Positions 16,130 to 25,159 are shown, counted from the stretch's first letter. The stretch is 64,000 bases of DNA from Marivita lacus (GCF_014637725.1 NZ_BMFC01000001.1:250632-314631); one strand, 5' to 3'. The notes: generated from the sequence alone by a model not told the origin. Made by a program: numbers and translations.

Positions 16130-16816
16130 ATGGCACAGCTCAAGAATATCCTTCTGGTCGACGACGACGACGATCTGCGCGAGGCGTTGGCCGAGCAGCT
16201 TGTGATGACCGAAGACTTCGAAGTGTTCGAAGCCGATTGCGGCACCGCCGCCATGGGCCGCATCAAGGAACAGCTTTACGACCTCGTCATCCTTGATGTC
16301 GGCCTTCCCGATACCGATGGCCGCGAGCTGTGCCGCCTGATGCGCAAGCAGGGTGTCAAGGCTCCGATCCTCATGCTGACCGGCCACGATTCGGACGCGG
16401 ACACGATCCTGGGCCTGGATGCCGGGGCCAATGATTACGTGACCAAGCCCTTCAAGTTCCCGGTGTTGCTGGCCCGCATCCGCGCCCAGTTGCGCCAGCA
16501 CGAGCAATCCGAAGACGCGGTGTTCACGCTTGGGCCGTACACGTTCAAGCCTTCGATGAAGCTGTTGATGACCGAAGACGACAAGAAAATCCGTCTGACC
16601 GAAAAAGAGACCAACATCCTCAAGTTCCTCTATCGCTCCACCGATGGTGTGGTGGCCCGCGACACGCTCCTGCACGAGGTCTGGGGTTACAATGCCGGTG
16701 TCACGACCCACACGCTGGAAACCCACATCTACCGCCTGAGACAGAAAATTGAACCAGATCCCTCCAACGCGCGTTTGCTGGTCACAGAGTCAGGTGGCTA
16801 TCGCCTCGTGTCATGA
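16130..16816 (+). CDS. OmpR-family response regulator (orphan)
   Basis: DNA-binding response regulator of 228 residues. The receiver domain has the acidic pocket DDDDD (11-15), phosphoacceptor D56 (VILDVGLPD), T84 and K106. The C-terminal winged helix runs from about residue 130 with the typical LTEKETNILKFLY, ARDTLLHEVWGY and HTLETHIYRLRQKIE. GGAG lies 9 bp before the ATG. No histidine kinase gene is next to it. The ribA-regulator intergenic region (159 bp) must hold both promoters. Essential orphan OmpR-type regulators of envelope genes (CenR) exist in this family; I cannot confirm identity with them. Confidence 0.92.
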   Translation: MAQLKNILLVDDDDDLREALAEQLVMTEDFEVFEADCGTAAMGRIKEQLYDLVILDVGLPDTDGRELCRLMRKQGVKAPILMLTGHDSDADTILGLDAGANDYVTKPFKFPVLLARIRAQLRQHEQSEDAVFTLGPYTFKPSMKLLMTEDDKKIRLTEKETNILKFLYRSTDGVVARDTLLHEVWGYNAGVTTHTLETHIYRLRQKIEPDPSNARLLVTESGGYRLVS

Positions 16817-16830
16817 GACCTTGGTCTATT

Positions 16831-16844
16831 TTGATCCAGATCAA
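16831..16844 (+). promoter_or_regulatory. FNR/FnrL-type box
   Basis: TTGATCCAGATCAA is a perfect match to the FNR consensus TTGAT-N4-ATCAA. It begins 15 bp after the response-regulator stop codon. The box centre (16837.5) plus 41.5 predicts a start near 16879, with TTATCT at 16867-16872 in the expected -10 position. The only thing downstream on this strand before a strong terminator is the candidate RNA; the next gene is convergent. Confidence 0.72.
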
Positions 16845-16877
16845 AGAAGCATGGGATGCACATCTTTTATCTGGAGC

Positions 16878-16962
16878 CTGACAGTTCCCGTCGCATATGC
16901 GGGTTATCATATGCACCTCCCTGTTGGACCTGGCCCCGGATTTGATCCGGGGTCTTTTTTTT
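16878..16962 (+). ncRNA. Candidate FNR-controlled small RNA (about 85 nt)
   Basis: Predicted transcript from the FNR-box promoter to the terminator. It would contain a 7-bp hairpin GCATATG / CATATGC (16893-16899 and 16908-16914, 8-nt loop), then a single-stranded stretch ACCTCCCTG (16915-16923) complementary to Shine-Dalgarno sequences, then the terminator stem with eight U. This is the standard build of a trans-acting, Hfq-type sRNA. The 5' end is inferred from box geometry only. Alternatively the terminator merely ends the regulator transcript. Confidence 0.5.
16934..16962 (+). terminator. Strong Rho-independent terminator
   Basis: CCCCGGAT (16934-16941), loop TTG, ATCCGGGG (16945-16952), then TC and eight T. 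This is a textbook intrinsic terminator on the plus strand. It ends transcription from the response regulator and/or the FNR-box promoter just before the convergent CIA30 gene. Confidence 0.9.
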
Positions 16963-16988
16963 GCGGAGGCTCGGCGTCTGCCGTTGCC

Positions 16989-17528
16989 TCAATAGAGCGT
17001 GATCCGGCCCACCGTCACATCCGCCTCGTAATCCGCGCCATAGGCGACGATGGCAAGGCTGTTCACCTGTGACGGGTCGAAGGATTGCGGCATCCCGTCG
17101 TGGGACGCCATGAAGTCCCGGAACGGCAGCTTAACGGTCCGCCAGCCCTCGGCGGCAACGAAAGACGCCCGGTAGGAATACCAGACGCGTGACAGGTTGG
17201 GTGTCTTGAGAAAGACGAAATAGGTCTCTTCATTGCCGCGCACCTGCAATTCCAGCCCCTGTGCGGAACTTGGCCACGGATCGGAGAACCTGCGCCTGAC
17301 CTGGATGAAGCCGCCATTGTTGTCGGTGCTCACGGTCCCCATCAGTCGGATTTGCGCATCGGCTCCGGCCCCGTTGATCTCGGCCCGGCCTGACGACACC
17401 CCGCCCATCACGCGGTCCGCGACATAATCCCATCGCGTCCCGGCATCACCGGAAAAGTCGTCAAAAATCACGTCCGCCATCGCATGCCCCGCCAGTGTTG
17501 TCGCAAAGATCAGTGTCATCATCCGCAT
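16989..17528 (-). CDS. CIA30-family secreted protein
   Basis: A 179-residue protein of the CIA30 family, named for a mitochondrial complex I assembly factor, with a carbohydrate-binding-like beta fold. The N-terminus is a signal peptide (TLIFATTLAGHAMA|DVIFDD), so the bacterial protein is exported and is unlikely to assemble complex I. Motifs are DRVMGGVSSG, STDNNGGFIQVRRRF and the late WRTVKLPFRDF. ATG 17528 is used; ATG codons two and three codons inside are equally possible. It is separated from pnp upstream by the pnp terminator, so it probably has its own promoter. Confidence 0.82.
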   Translation of the reverse strand: MRMMTLIFATTLAGHAMADVIFDDFSGDAGTRWDYVADRVMGGVSSGRAEINGAGADAQIRLMGTVSTDNNGGFIQVRRRFSDPWPSSAQGLELQVRGNEETYFVFLKTPNLSRVWYSYRASFVAAEGWRTVKLPFRDFMASHDGMPQSFDPSQVNSLAIVAYGADYEADVTVGRITLY

Positions 17529-17555
17529 GGCCGGAACCTAGCACAAAGCCGCAAC

Positions 17556-17586
17556 GAAAAAAGGCGCCCCGGTCGGGACGCCTTTC
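17556..17586 (-). terminator. Rho-independent terminator of pnp
   Basis: On the minus strand AAGGCGTCCC, loop GACC, then GGGGCGCCTT followed by a run of T (plus-strand A-run 17557-17562). One mismatch lies in a 10-bp stem. It stands 22 bp after the pnp stop codon. Confidence 0.85.
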
Positions 17587-17607
17587 AAACGTAACCTGAT
17601 CAGCCGA

Positions 17608-19752
17608 TCATTCGGCGTCTTCGGTCTTTTTTTCCTGCTCGACTTCTTCGCCGGTTTCCTGATCGACCATCTTCATCGCAAGGCGAACCTTGCCACGGTC
17701 GTCAAAGCCCAGAAGCTTCACATAGACTTCCTGACCTTCCTTGAGAACATCCGACGGATGGTTCAGGCGGCGGTTCTCGATCTGGGACACGTGCACCAGA
17801 CCATCGCGCTTGCCGAAGAAGTTCACGAAGGCGCCGAAATCGACAATCTTCACGACCTTGCCCTTGTAGACATTGCCTTCCTCCGGCTCTGCCACGATCG
17901 AGTAGATCATGTCATAGGCCGTCTTGATGGCTTCGCCGTTCGGGGACGCGATCTTGATGATGCCGTCATCGTTGATGTCGACCTTGGCGCCGGAAACCTC
18001 GACGATCTCGCGGATGACCTTGCCGCCCGACCCGATCACTTCACGGATCTTGTCGGTCGGGATCTGCATGGTCTCGATGCGCGGCGCGTGAACGCTGAAT
18101 TCCGCGGCACCCGTGAGGGCCTTGGACATTTCGCCGAGGATATGCAGACGGCCTTCCCTGGCTTGCGCAAGGGCCTTCTTCATGATCTCGGGCGTGATGC
18201 CCGCCACCTTGATGTCCATCTGGAGCGACGTGATACCGTTCTCGGTACCGGCCACCTTGAAGTCCATGTCGCCAAGGTGGTCTTCGTCACCCAGGATATC
18301 GGTCAGAACCGCATAGGATCCATCCTCTTCGAGGATGAGGCCCATTGCGACACCGGCCACCGCGGATTTGAGCGGAACGCCCGCATCCATCATCGACAGG
18401 GAGCCACCGCAGACCGACGCCATCGAGGACGAGCCGTTGGATTCCGTGATCTCGGACACCACACGCACGGTATACGGGAAATCCGTAGTCGCAGGCAGAA
18501 CCGCCTGAAGCGCGCGCCATGCGAGTTTGCCGTGACCGATTTCGCGACGTCCCGGAGGGCCCACGCGACCGGCTTCACCAACCGAATAGGGCGGGAAGTT
18601 GTAATGCAGCAGGAAGTTCGACCGGTGATTGCCGTGCAGCGCGTCGATGATCTGCTCATCGTCGCCGGTGCCCAGCGTGGTCACCACGAGCCCTTGCGTT
18701 TCACCTCGGGTGAACAGGGCAGACCCGTGCGTCCTCGGCAGCAGGCCGGTTTCACACACGATGTCGCGCACTTTATCAAGTGCACGACCGTCGATCCGCT
18801 TGCCGGTTTTCACGACATCGCCGCGCAGCACGGAGGCTTCGAGCTTTTTCAACGCCGACCCGAGGTTCGCATCTTCGCGCTGCTCTTCGTTCAGCGCCTG
18901 GACGATCTCTTCCTTGGCCTTGGACACGGCGCTGGTGCGCTCCTGCTTGTCCGCGATTGCATAGGCGGCACGGATCTTGTCCTCGCCATGCTTTTTCACA
19001 TCGGCATAGAGGATCGAATAATCCGGCGGCTGGAAATCGAACGGCTCTTTCGCGGCGTCTTCGGCCAGGTCGATGATCAGGTCGATCACCGGCTGGATCT
19101 GCTCGTGCGCAAAGGTTACGGCACCCAGCATCTCGTCCTCGGTCAGCTCGTAAGCTTCCGATTCCACCATCATCACGGCGTCCTTGGTGCCCGCGACAAC
19201 CAGATCGAGCCGCTGCTCGGGGTTGTTGCGCAGCTGGTCCATATCCTCGACTTCGGGGTTGAGGATGTATTCGCCATCGACATAACCGACGCGGCAACCG
19301 GCAATCGGGCCCATGAACGGCGCGCCGGAAATGGTCAGCGCGGCGGAGGCGGCGATCATCGCCACGATATCCGGGTCATTGACCAGATCGTGGCTCAGCA
19401 CGGTACACATGACCAGCACTTCGTTCTTGAAGCCCGGCACGAAAAGCGGACGGATCGGACGGTCGATCAGGCGCGCGGTCAGCGTTTCCTTTTCGGAAGG
19501 ACGCGCCTCGCGCTTGAAGAAGCCACCCGGCACCTTGCCGGCAGCATAGTATTTTTCCTGGTAGTGGACGGTCAGCGGAAAGAAATCCTGACCGGGTTTC
19601 GGCTGCTTGGCGAACGTCACGTTGGCCATGACCGAGGTCTCACCGAGGGTGGCAATCACGCTGCCATCGGCCTGACGGGCAACCTTGCCCGTTTCCAGCG
19701 TGAGCGTTTCCTCGCCCCACTGCATTGTTTTCGTCGTAATGTTGAACATCAT
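17608..19752 (-). CDS. pnp: Polynucleotide phosphorylase
   Basis: 3'-5' phosphorolytic exoribonuclease and RNA polymerase, core of the degradosome; 714 residues, full length. Two RNase PH domains are separated by an alpha-helical domain; the second carries the active-site region [22 protein letters not shown] domain [15 protein letters not shown] and S1 domain [17 protein letters not shown] follow, then an acidic tail. Two ATG codons are adjacent: 19752 is 4 bp after AGGA, 19749 is 7 bp after and is the more likely start. It follows rpsO as in most bacteria. The ribosome-binding site lies in an inverted repeat (19755-19887) that suggests leader control. Confidence 0.97.
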   Translation of the reverse strand: MMFNITTKTMQWGEETLTLETGKVARQADGSVIATLGETSVMANVTFAKQPKPGQDFFPLTVHYQEKYYAAGKVPGGFFKREARPSEKETLTARLIDRPIRPLFVPGFKNEVLVMCTVLSHDLVNDPDIVAMIAASAALTISGAPFMGPIAGCRVGYVDGEYILNPEVEDMDQLRNNPEQRLDLVVAGTKDAVMMVESEAYELTEDEMLGAVTFAHEQIQPVIDLIIDLAEDAAKEPFDFQPPDYSILYADVKKHGEDKIRAAYAIADKQERTSAVSKAKEEIVQALNEEQREDANLGSALKKLEASVLRGDVVKTGKRIDGRALDKVRDIVCETGLLPRTHGSALFTRGETQGLVVTTLGTGDDEQIIDALHGNHRSNFLLHYNFPPYSVGEAGRVGPPGRREIGHGKLAWRALQAVLPATTDFPYTVRVVSEITESNGSSSMASVCGGSLSMMDAGVPLKSAVAGVAMGLILEEDGSYAVLTDILGDEDHLGDMDFKVAGTENGITSLQMDIKVAGITPEIMKKALAQAREGRLHILGEMSKALTGAAEFSVHAPRIETMQIPTDKIREVIGSGGKVIREIVEVSGAKVDINDDGIIKIASPNGEAIKTAYDMIYSIVAEPEEGNVYKGKVVKIVDFGAFVNFFGKRDGLVHVSQIENRRLNHPSDVLKEGQEVYVKLLGFDDRGKVRLAMKMVDQETGEEVEQEKKTEDAE

Positions 19753-19754
19753 CG

Positions 19755-19887
19755 TTTCCTGTAAGGGAGCACTCCCGGCCCTCCGGGTCTCCCGTTTTCA
19801 TGGCGGCCCCATTGCCGCCGACCCTTTCATCATGCCATGCGCCAAGGTCGAAGCGTCACGTCTCAGATAGGTGGGCCTTACAGGAAA
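19755..19887 (-). promoter_or_regulatory. pnp leader with SD-sequestering inverted repeat
   Basis: In the minus-strand transcript TTTCCTGTAAGG (19887-19876) is perfectly complementary to CCTTACAGGAAA (19766-19755), which contains the pnp ribosome-binding site 2 nt before the first ATG. The 109 nt between could fold into smaller stems, for example GGCGGC / GCCGCC (plus 19802-19819), CGGG / CCCG and GGGAG / CTCCC. A stem of this kind would block translation until cut or opened. In enterobacteria pnp controls itself through an RNase III-cut leader hairpin; a similar logic is inferred here. Confidence 0.55.
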
Positions 19888-19980
19888 TCGGGATCAAAGA
19901 AAACACTTCCTTTTGTCGCTGCACTGAAGGGTGATCCGGCGCGAAATCTTGGCAAAACAAGGTCGCAGCCAAAGCGTGCG

Positions 19981-20012
19981 AAAAAGAAAAGGGCCCGCAC
20001 AGCGAGCCCCTT
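19981..20012 (-). terminator. Terminator/attenuator between rpsO and pnp
   Basis: Minus-strand AAGGGGCTCGC, loop TGT, GCGGGCCCTTTT with U-rich tail TTTTCTTTTT; 11 pairs including two G-U. It begins 22 nt after the rpsO stop codon. It ends rpsO messages and lets only part of the transcription reach pnp, unless pnp has its own promoter in the 19753-19980 gap. Confidence 0.85.
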
Positions 20013-20034
20013 CGAAATGTTATGTCGGCAAGCC

Positions 20035-20304
20035 TTAGCGGCGAATGCCCAGGCGCTGGATCAGGTTCTGATAGCGCGCTTCGTCCTTGACCTTGGTGTA
20101 GTCCAGCAGCTTACGACGCAGGGCAACGAGCTTGAGAAGACCACGACGCGAATGGTTGTCTTTTTTGTGGGTCTTGAAATGCTCGGTCAGGGTGGAAATG
20201 CGGCTGGTCAGGATGGCGACCTGAACTTCGGGCGACCCTGTGTCGCCGTCTTTCGTCGCGAATTCCTTGATCAGGCGGTTCTTTTCTTCAACGGTGATCG
20301 ACAT
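20035..20304 (-). CDS. rpsO: 30S ribosomal protein S15
   Basis: Small-subunit protein that binds 16S rRNA helices 20-22 early in assembly. Exactly 89 residues ([20 protein letters not shown] to QRLGIRR), the family length, with the conserved DTGSPEVQ and [12 protein letters not shown] segments. ATG 20304 is preceded by AAAGGAGAT. The longer open frame upstream is spurious. It lies between truB-side genes and pnp, the standard neighbourhood. Confidence 0.97.
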   Translation of the reverse strand: MSITVEEKNRLIKEFATKDGDTGSPEVQVAILTSRISTLTEHFKTHKKDNHSRRGLLKLVALRRKLLDYTKVKDEARYQNLIQRLGIRR

Positions 20305-20413
20305 CGGGATCTCCTTTCGAAGGTTGGAGTGAATGGCGCAAGCCGGGATGTCGTCCAGCAGGGCCCATGGAGAATCTCCGCAGCCAGTGCGGATGCGGGC
20401 GTATAGGCGATAA

Positions 20414-20884
20414 TCACACCCTTGGAAAGCCTTTTGCGTTCCGATTGAGGCTGCGCTTTTCGCTGCTGGTCGTGCAGGCGGCCATCTGCCCTTGTCGCGC
20501 AATCAGACTGCCGGTTGCGACCTGCGCGACACAGATGTCATCCAGCAGCACATCCGTCCAGTCAGGCCCGTCAGCGGACAGGCGCAGGGCAATGCGTGGC
20601 GGATCGGGCGCGCTTGGGTTCACCAGACCGAGCACATGATCCTGCGCCGCATCGAACGACGCCAGCCGAATGGGCGGGGACGGTCGCGCGCCGGGCTGAT
20701 TGATCCGGCCGGAGGCCCGAAACAGACCAAGGGTGTCCACCGGAATGTCAGGCCAATCCGCGGGCGGCCGGGCATACTTGGCGCGCCCCGGCATCCGTAT
20801 TGGAGCCGGGGCCAGGAAGGTCAGCAACGACAGGCCGACCAGACCAAGAAGGGAGAGCGTGAAGACAAGCATGGAGACCAACAC
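20414..20884 (-). CDS. Hypothetical membrane-anchored protein
   Basis: Up to 156 residues, not recognised. It opens with one hydrophobic segment ([20 protein letters not shown]), followed by a proline-rich soluble part with a plausible strand pattern ([20 protein letters not shown]). This suggests a single-pass inner-membrane protein with a small periplasmic domain. The start is uncertain: GTG 20884 or ATG 20872, both with poor ribosome-binding sites. It fills the only gap between the DUF1643 gene and rpsO in an otherwise continuous minus-strand row, which favours a real gene. Confidence 0.5.
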   Translation of the reverse strand: MLVSMLVFTLSLLGLVGLSLLTFLAPAPIRMPGRAKYARPPADWPDIPVDTLGLFRASGRINQPGARPSPPIRLASFDAAQDHVLGLVNPSAPDPPRIALRLSADGPDWTDVLLDDICVAQVATGSLIARQGQMAACTTSSEKRSLNRNAKGFPRV

Positions 20885-20980
20885 CGTGAACTGTGCCGAT
20901 CCACGTTAGTCCGAAGCCGTAAAGAAACGATTGTCGCCAGCCACCGCCAAGGGGAAATCCCCTTCAAATTCGACGGATTG

Positions 20981-21532
20981 TCATTCCGGATAGCGATCCG
21001 CCAACCGCCATTCCCGAGGTGCGGTGGCAAAAGACACGTAGAGCGGATGGCGCGGGTGTCCGTCCTTGGTCAGGCCCAGATGAGACATCGACCCGTCCAG
21101 CCCGCGCGCCATGGCTGCCGCCCGGCCCTGATGCCCGCCATGCACCCCCCATGCCGCGATCGTCAGACCGGCGCGCGCTGTCCAGTGCGCCAAAACTGCA
21201 TCATTCGCCTCACCCACAGGCGTTTTAGCACGCTTGAGATCCTGCGGGCGCGTGGCGCGATAGGCAAAAAGATTGGCGATCATGACGCCGCCGAACCCCA
21301 TGGACCGCGCCCGGGTTTCACAGCGCGCAACGGTCGGGTCATTGGTGAGCTCATCCGCCGTCGAGGGGTTGAGCATGATGAACAAGACAGCTGGTTGGGC
21401 AACATCCCAGACCCGCGAGAGACCATAGCGATAAAGGTCACACTTCGAATACCAGACCCGCGACAGACACCCATCCGCCTCGTGCGCGCGGTGGACCAAG
21501 GACTCGTGAATGGCACGCGGCAGGTCCGTCAT
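20981..21532 (-). CDS. DUF1643 domain-containing protein
   Basis: A 183-residue protein of unknown function. The DUF1643 core is clear: [37 protein letters not shown] and the late AWGVHG...HPLY. ATG 21532 overlaps the TGA of truB (ATGA), so it is translated with that tRNA-modifying enzyme. The coupling hints at a nucleic-acid-related role but proves nothing. Confidence 0.85.
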   Translation of the reverse strand: MTDLPRAIHESLVHRAHEADGCLSRVWYSKCDLYRYGLSRVWDVAQPAVLFIMLNPSTADELTNDPTVARCETRARSMGFGGVMIANLFAYRATRPQDLKRAKTPVGEANDAVLAHWTARAGLTIAAWGVHGGHQGRAAAMARGLDGSMSHLGLTKDGHPRHPLYVSFATAPREWRLADRYPE

Positions 21533-22437
21533 TCGATGACGAACACTCGCGACGGGTGCACTTCGCCGGACTTGTACTGCCCGACCGCCACAGGCACCCC
21601 GCCGCAGGACACCCAGCACTCATCCCCGTATTCGACACCCGAGGCGATCACCATCGCCGGATTGCCGTTGCGCAGTTTTACCGCTGCCTCGGGCGTGCAG
21701 GTCAGTTCGGGCAGGTCGACAAGCCCCTGCTCCAACGGTCTGAGATAGCTGTCCAGTTCCGCCGTGCGCGCCATCGCGTCGATCTGGTCGAGGGTCAGAC
21801 CGTCTTCGGCGTCAAACGGGCCGGACCACACCCTGCGCAGCCGCAGCACGTGGCCAAGGCAGCCAAGCGCCTCACCCAGATCGCGGGCGACGGACCGGAC
21901 ATATCCACCCTTGCCACAGACCAGCATGAGCACCGCATGGTCTGCATCGGGACGGTCCAGAAGAGTCAATTCGTCGACGAACAAGGGGCGCGCCGCAATG
22001 TCCATTTCTTCGCCATCGCGGGCACGTTTATAGGCGCGTTCGCCGTCGATCATGACAGCCGAGAACTGGGGCGGCACCTGCAGGATGTCGCCAACGAATT
22101 TGTGCAGCGCTTCCTTGATCTCGTCATCCGTGGGGCGCAGATCGGAGGTGGCGATCACGTCACCTTCGGCATCATCCGTACGGGTCGCCTGCCCGAACCG
22201 TACGGTAAACTCGTAGGCCTTGAGAGCGTCGGTGATATAGGGAACGGTCTTGGTCGCCTCGCCCAGTGCCACGGCCAGCACACCGGTCGCATCGGGATCA
22301 AGCGTTCCGGCATGACCCGCCTTTTTCGCGTCGAACGCCCAGCGGACCTTGTTGACCACGGCGGTCGAAGTCAGGCCCGCCGGCTTGTCCACCACCAGCC
22401 ATCCGGAAATGTCACGGCCCTTGCGTTTGCGTCCCAT
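21529..22437 (-). CDS. truB: tRNA pseudouridine(55) synthase
   Basis: Makes pseudouridine 55 in the T-loop of tRNAs. It has 302 residues from ATG 22437 ([21 protein letters not shown]) after AAGGGGC. The catalytic aspartate is in [13 protein letters not shown]. The other family motifs, [34 protein letters not shown] and a C-terminal PUA-like part, are present. In many bacteria truB precedes rpsO and pnp, as here with two small genes inserted. Confidence 0.96.
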   Translation of the reverse strand: MGRKRKGRDISGWLVVDKPAGLTSTAVVNKVRWAFDAKKAGHAGTLDPDATGVLAVALGEATKTVPYITDALKAYEFTVRFGQATRTDDAEGDVIATSDLRPTDDEIKEALHKFVGDILQVPPQFSAVMIDGERAYKRARDGEEMDIAARPLFVDELTLLDRPDADHAVLMLVCGKGGYVRSVARDLGEALGCLGHVLRLRRVWSGPFDAEDGLTLDQIDAMARTAELDSYLRPLEQGLVDLPELTCTPEAAVKLRNGNPAMVIASGVEYGDECWVSCGGVPVAVGQYKSGEVHPSRVFVIE

Positions 22438-22510
22438 ACTGCCCCTTGCCTGCCTGAAAGACCGGCGAGGTATCGCAGGGGGCAAGTCCTGTCAATTCGG
22501 CAAGGGTCGT

Positions 22511-22693
22511 TCAGTCGATCTCGCGGGCCTCGTCGATCAGCATGATCGGAATACCGTCGCGGATCGGATAGGCCAGATGCGCGGAGCGGCTGATCAGTTC
22601 CTGCCGGGCGGCATCGTATTCGAGCCGCCCCTGCGTTTGCGGGCAGACCAGAGCCTCTAGCATCTTGCGGTCATATCCCGGCGTTTCTGTCAT
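22511..22693 (-). CDS. Trm112-family protein
   Basis: A 60-residue Trm112-like protein ([20 protein letters not shown], then [18 protein letters not shown]). In eukaryotes Trm112 activates methyltransferases; bacterial forms are uncharacterised partners of unknown enzymes. Of the cysteines seen in zinc-binding members only one remains (VCPQTQG), so it probably binds no zinc. Its ATG overlaps the TGA of the Lon-N gene upstream. Confidence 0.88.
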   Translation of the reverse strand: MTETPGYDRKMLEALVCPQTQGRLEYDAARQELISRSAHLAYPIRDGIPIMLIDEAREID

Positions 22694-23334
22694 TGCAGGA
22701 TGTCCTCGGACTGGCCACCGCGCAGGGCGTATTCGATCAGCGTCACAAGCGTTTCGCGCCGTGTCGACAACGACGGAGCTTCAAGCAGTGCCTGTTTCTC
22801 TTCGGGTTCGAAATCCAGCAGCATGGACAGCGAGTTGATCAGCAGCTCGTTGTCCGCGTCCTTGAGGGTGTCCCAGTCTGCAGACAGATCGCGCGCCGCA
22901 AAATACCGATCCAACAGGTTCAGAAACTTGTCCCGGTCGAAATTGCGGTCATGCTCGGGCCCGCCCTGATCGCGGTCGAACCCGTCCCAATTCACATCGA
23001 AGCGGCGGTAGGGCGTGAAGCCTTCCACCTCGGAACCGAGCCGAAACCGGGAGATGCCCGACAGGGTCACCATGTAGCGGCCGTCTTCGGTTTCCGAAAA
23101 CTGCGTGACCCGCCCGGCGCAGCCGATCCGGTGCAGTGCATCCTTGTCGCCCTTGGGGCGGGCGTTCGGTTGCACCATGCCGATCAATCGAGCAGGGGTT
23201 TTGAGAGCATCTTCAAGCATTTGCAGGTAGCGCGGCTCGAACAGATGCAGCGGAAGCCGTGCGCGGGGCAGCAAAAGCGCCCCGGGCAGCGGGAACACGG
23301 GGATGGACCCCGGCAATTCGGTGACTCGTATCAT
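22690..23334 (-). CDS. Lon N-terminal-domain protein (LON substrate-binding domain only)
   Basis: A 214-residue stand-alone Lon N-domain ([34 protein letters not shown] at residues 10-42, then [29 protein letters not shown]). It has no ATPase or protease domain. Proteins of this type are common in alphaproteobacteria, sometimes called PUA-like or ATP-dependent protease La domain proteins. The role is unknown; substrate recognition is guessed from the domain. It forms a coupled pair with the Trm112-like gene. Confidence 0.88.
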   Translation of the reverse strand: MIRVTELPGSIPVFPLPGALLLPRARLPLHLFEPRYLQMLEDALKTPARLIGMVQPNARPKGDKDALHRIGCAGRVTQFSETEDGRYMVTLSGISRFRLGSEVEGFTPYRRFDVNWDGFDRDQGGPEHDRNFDRDKFLNLLDRYFAARDLSADWDTLKDADNELLINSLSMLLDFEPEEKQALLEAPSLSTRRETLVTLIEYALRGGQSEDILQ

Positions 23335-23361
23335 GCGAGACGACCTAGCCTGAGGATACGA

Positions 23362-24285
23362 TCAGGCAAATATCATCGAGCTCAAACGACGACGTCCGTT
23401 CAGGGCAATCGGATCATTCGGTTTCAGCGCCTCGAAAATCGTCATCAACTGTGCCTTTGCAGCCTGCTCTTTCCACTCCCGATCACGGCGGAACAGCTCG
23501 AGCAGGTGATCGACAGCGGCCTGCCCATCGCCCTTGGCATAAAGCGCCTGCGCAAGATCGAAACGCGCCTGGTGATCGTCGGGATCAGCCTCGACCGCCG
23601 CCTCCAATTCGGCCACCGGGCCGGAGTTGCTGGCCTGCTTGGCAAGCTCGAGCTGCGCGTGCACCGCCTCAAGCTCCGGCTTGCCGGAGATCTCCGCGGG
23701 GGCACCGTTCAGGATGGCTTCGGCCTGTTCCAGATCGCCTGCGGCAATCGCACAGCGCACCAGACCAGCATAGGCGCGGGCATGTGTGGGGTCTTCTTCG
23801 AGTACCGCCGCGAAGGTCTGCATCGCATCCGCTGCGGCACCGGCCTCGAGCATGTCTTCTGCAGCCTCGACAGCGTCATCCAGACCACCGCTGGCATCGC
23901 CACCACCCGCCTTGACGACACGTTCGACAAAAGCCTTGACCTCTGATCCGGGCTGCGCGCCCTGGAACATGTCGACGGGACGCCCTTTGACAAAGGCCAC
24001 GACGGTCGGGATCGACTGGATCGGCAGACCCTGCTGCCCCAGCGCCTGCACGAGGCCTTGCGCCTCGTCCACGTTGACCTTGGCCATCTTGACCGCGCCG
24101 CGTGCGCCCGTCACCTCGGCTTCGAGCATCGGTCCAAGCGTCTTGCAGGGTCCGCACCACGGCGCCCAGAAATCGACGATCACAGGGGTCTCCATGCTGC
24201 CGTCGATCACTTCGGCCATGAAGTCCTCTTGGGATACGTCCTTGATCAGGTCGGCCTGTGCCGGGCTTTGTCCGAGTTCGATCAT
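23362..24285 (-). CDS. Thioredoxin/TPR co-chaperone (CnoX/YbbN-like)
   Basis: A 307-residue protein with an N-terminal thioredoxin domain (FWAPWCGPCKTLGP, redox-active CGPC) and a C-terminal helical repeat region of TPR type (about 130-307). This is the build of CnoX/YbbN, a holdase that protects proteins from oxidation and passes them to GroEL. ATG 24285 sits 6 bp after AGGAG; the ATG two codons upstream touches the ribosome-binding site and is unlikely. It probably forms one row with the Lon-N and Trm112-like genes. Confidence 0.9.
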   Translation of the reverse strand: MIELGQSPAQADLIKDVSQEDFMAEVIDGSMETPVIVDFWAPWCGPCKTLGPMLEAEVTGARGAVKMAKVNVDEAQGLVQALGQQGLPIQSIPTVVAFVKGRPVDMFQGAQPGSEVKAFVERVVKAGGGDASGGLDDAVEAAEDMLEAGAAADAMQTFAAVLEEDPTHARAYAGLVRCAIAAGDLEQAEAILNGAPAEISGKPELEAVHAQLELAKQASNSGPVAELEAAVEADPDDHQARFDLAQALYAKGDGQAAVDHLLELFRRDREWKEQAAKAQLMTIFEALKPNDPIALNGRRRLSSMIFA

Positions 24286-24355
24286 CTGCATCTCCTGTCG
24301 CGGTTACCGTCCGGTCACGGCGTAAATGGCGCACCGGACCCCGTCTTGCAAGGGG

Positions 24356-25159
24356 TCAGCCCGTGATCAGGTCGTCGATCAGGGCCGCAACCGCATCCGG
24401 GTGCGTGATCGGCACCATATGCCCCGCTCCGGGGACGACGCTGTCATTTGCACCGGGTATCCGCCGCGCAAGCGTCGCATGGATTGCCGCGATCACCGGT
24501 TCGGACTCTGCCCCCCGGATCAAGCGCGTGGGACAGCGGATCGCTTCGGGTCGACCGGCCGCCAGCAGCCCGTTGGAATCCTCCACCAGACAGGGTTCGG
24601 TTTCCCGAATGAACGGCATCTGCGCACTGAATTGGCTGCGCTCCTTTTCACTCAACTCGGTCCACGGGCGTCCGTCGCCCCAGATACGAATGAACTCAGC
24701 CGCCGCTGTCGCCCAGTCTTCCTGCTCCAAAGCGGTGCCAAACCCGCGCGATGTGTCGAGGTAGGTTTGAAACGCTGCTTCATCGCTTTCTCGGGCAGCC
24801 GCGAAAAGCACCGGTTCGATCAGCGTCAGGCTGTGCACCTTTTCGGGTATCTCCATCGCCAGCCTGAGCGCGACTGTCGCCCCGAAGCTGTGGCCGATCA
24901 CATGCCCGCCGTCGCCCAGACAATCCCGCGCGATGGCTGTCACCTGACCAAGCAGATCGCTCCGGCCGTCCCATGGCGCGCTGCGACCGTGCCCGGGCAT
25001 ATCCGGTGCAACCATCGTCAGACGGTCGGACAATCGCGTTGCAAGAGGCAACCAGATCTTTGAATGGGCAAGAGCGCAATGCAGGAGGAGGGCCGGTTCC
25101 GGACCGGTCCCGAAAGACCGGGTGTAGACCGGAAACCCGCCCCTAAGAGCATCCAGCAT
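24356..25159 (-). CDS. Alpha/beta-fold hydrolase
   Basis: A 267-residue hydrolase with nucleophile elbow GHSFGA, oxyanion strand LLLHCALAHSKIW, acid in the LIRGAESEPV region and final histidine in GAGHMVP. The usual HG of the oxyanion motif is HC here. The substrate is unknown. ATG 25159 shares its A with the TGA of the upstream isomerase gene, so the two are coupled and may work in one degradation path. Confidence 0.85.
   Translation of the reverse strand: MLDALRGGFPVYTRSFGTGPEPALLLHCALAHSKIWLPLATRLSDRLTMVAPDMPGHGRSAPWDGRSDLLGQVTAIARDCLGDGGHVIGHSFGATVALRLAMEIPEKVHSLTLIEPVLFAAARESDEAAFQTYLDTSRGFGTALEQEDWATAAAEFIRIWGDGRPWTELSEKERSQFSAQMPFIRETEPCLVEDSNGLLAAGRPEAIRCPTRLIRGAESEPVIAAIHATLARRIPGANDSVVPGAGHMVPITHPDAVAALIDDLITG

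Noticed and set aside
16831-16844. FNR box as a regulator of the OmpR-type gene or of the CIA30 gene
   Set aside because: It lies after the stop codon of the first and beyond the 3' end of the second, which is convergent. Neither promoter is there.
16897-16995. Small open frame of about 32 codons inside the candidate sRNA region
   Set aside because: No ribosome-binding site, the frame reads straight through the terminator stem and its T-run, and codon use looks random.
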